Assembly: GCA_016203755.1 (NCBI GenBank)
Contig: JACQMD010000139.1
Span: 1 to 5,382, forward strand
Direction of reading: 5' to 3'
Source of the DNA: Candidatus Roizmanbacteria bacterium
Lineage (GTDB): Bacteria; Patescibacteriota; Microgenomatia; GCA-001788215; 2-01-FULL-40-14
Length of the DNA stretch: 5,382 nt
Made by a program: the position numbers and the translations under genes. Each line of letters starts with the position of its first letter. Position 1 is the stretch's first letter. Shown in pieces: positions 5,073-5,382 of the stretch. A model generated the notes under the pieces. It was not told the DNA's origin. It did not search any database and was given only the letters and a program-made list of their open reading frames with translations.

Positions 5073-5382
5073 ATGACCAACATCCGCAATTTTGCCATTA
5101 TTGCCCACATTGATCATGGAAAGTCGACATTGGCTGACCGGCTCATGGAAATCACGGGCACGGTTGAGCGGGGGAAACATGATGAGCAGATGCTGGACCG
5201 GAATCCGATATCTCGGGAACGAGGGATTACGATAAAGCTGGCGCCGGTGAGGATGAGATATCAAATGCAAAAATCAAAAATCAAAAATCTAAATGAAAAA
5301 TTTATAATTCAGAATTCAGAATTCATACTTAACCTTATCGATACGCCGGGACATGTGGATTTTTCCTACGAAGTTGACCGGA
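5073..5382 (+). CDS. lepA: Elongation factor 4 (LepA), N-terminal part, cut by window edge
   Basis: A ribosome-binding translational GTPase thought to back-translocate or aid assembly and fidelity of ribosomes. The first 103 residues are present. [20 protein letters not shown] matches the LepA start, with P-loop AHIDHGKST at 11-19. RERGITIK (48-55) is the G2/switch I region with T53, and [12 protein letters not shown] (90-101) is G3. ITIK to DTPGH spans 34 residues, against about 21 in E. coli LepA as I recall it. The excess is an AT-rich, repeat-derived stretch at residues 64-84, in frame. By analogy with EF4 structures it lies in the beta-hairpin between strands 2 and 3, where extra length may be tolerated. 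No Shine-Dalgarno is seen before the ATG. The gene has its own candidate promoter and is divergent from the coiled-coil gene. It continues past the right edge. Confidence 0.95.
   Translation, partial: MTNIRNFAIIAHIDHGKSTLADRLMEITGTVERGKHDEQMLDRNPISRERGITIKLAPVRMRYQMQKSKIKNLNEKFIIQNSEFILNLIDTPGHVDFSYEVDR
5262..5324. repeat. 7-bp tandem repeat segment inside lepA
   Basis: 63 bp with only 12 G or C (19%), in a gene whose flanks are near 50%. It contains CAAAAAT three times in a row (5268-5288) and AATTCAG twice plus AATTC (5306-5324). It covers exactly codons 64 to 84 and keeps the frame open. I recall similar CAAAAATC/AATTCAGAATTC strings in intergenic DNA of Patescibacteria, so it may be a copy of a dispersed repeat; this is unverified. 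Confidence 0.8.

Noticed and set aside
4995..5270. Open frame of 91 codons on the minus strand over the lepA start
   Set aside because: It covers the conserved LepA P-loop on the opposite strand, and its product is rich in Arg, His and Pro with no known motif; it is a shadow frame.
5262..5324. Assembly error or intron disrupting lepA
   Set aside because: The frame stays open through the segment and both G2 and G3 motifs are read correctly, so no removal is needed to explain the gene.

Overview
This 5.4-kb bacterial window looks like a Patescibacteria (Candidate Phyla Radiation) chromosome, perhaps Microgenomates-like. That is inference from a very short DNA polymerase III delta subunit, the LepA sequence style, a small phage-type metallopeptidase next to a coiled-coil protein, and short-period AT-rich and ACCC-type tandem repeats inside genes. 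Four of the six genes whose ends are visible stop at TGA, so TGA is a normal stop and a TGA-as-glycine lineage (Gracilibacteria/Absconditabacteria) is unlikely.

Layout. Positions 31-3229 (minus strand) hold a compact run transcribed holA, then a phosphomannomutase/phosphoglucomutase, then a bifunctional phosphoglucose/phosphomannose isomerase. The two sugar enzymes join fructose-6-P, glucose-6-P and mannose-6-P to the hexose-1-phosphates used to make nucleotide sugars for the cell envelope. The gap between the two sugar genes is almost entirely one stem-loop. At 3230-3292 is a short divergent promoter region. A TrmH/SpoU-family RNA methyltransferase (3293-4021, plus strand) converges on a metallopeptidase gene. 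Five 8-bp repeats bridge that junction and supply both stop codons.

Positions 4030-4894 (minus strand) hold a coiled-coil protein followed, one base after its stop, by the HELLH metallopeptidase. The 178-bp gap at 4895-5072 carries a good -35/-10 promoter for the plus strand and two inverted repeats in the leader of lepA. lepA (elongation factor 4) starts at 5073 and runs off the right edge.

The most unusual feature is inside lepA. A 63-bp stretch, 19% GC and made of 7-bp repeats, is read in frame as about 21 residues between the G2 and G3 GTPase motifs. This makes the spacing about 13 residues longer than in E. coli LepA. Other points of interest are the repeat-built ends of two convergent genes, the stem-loop touching the isomerase start, and -10-like hexamers lying 6-7 bases before possible start codons.
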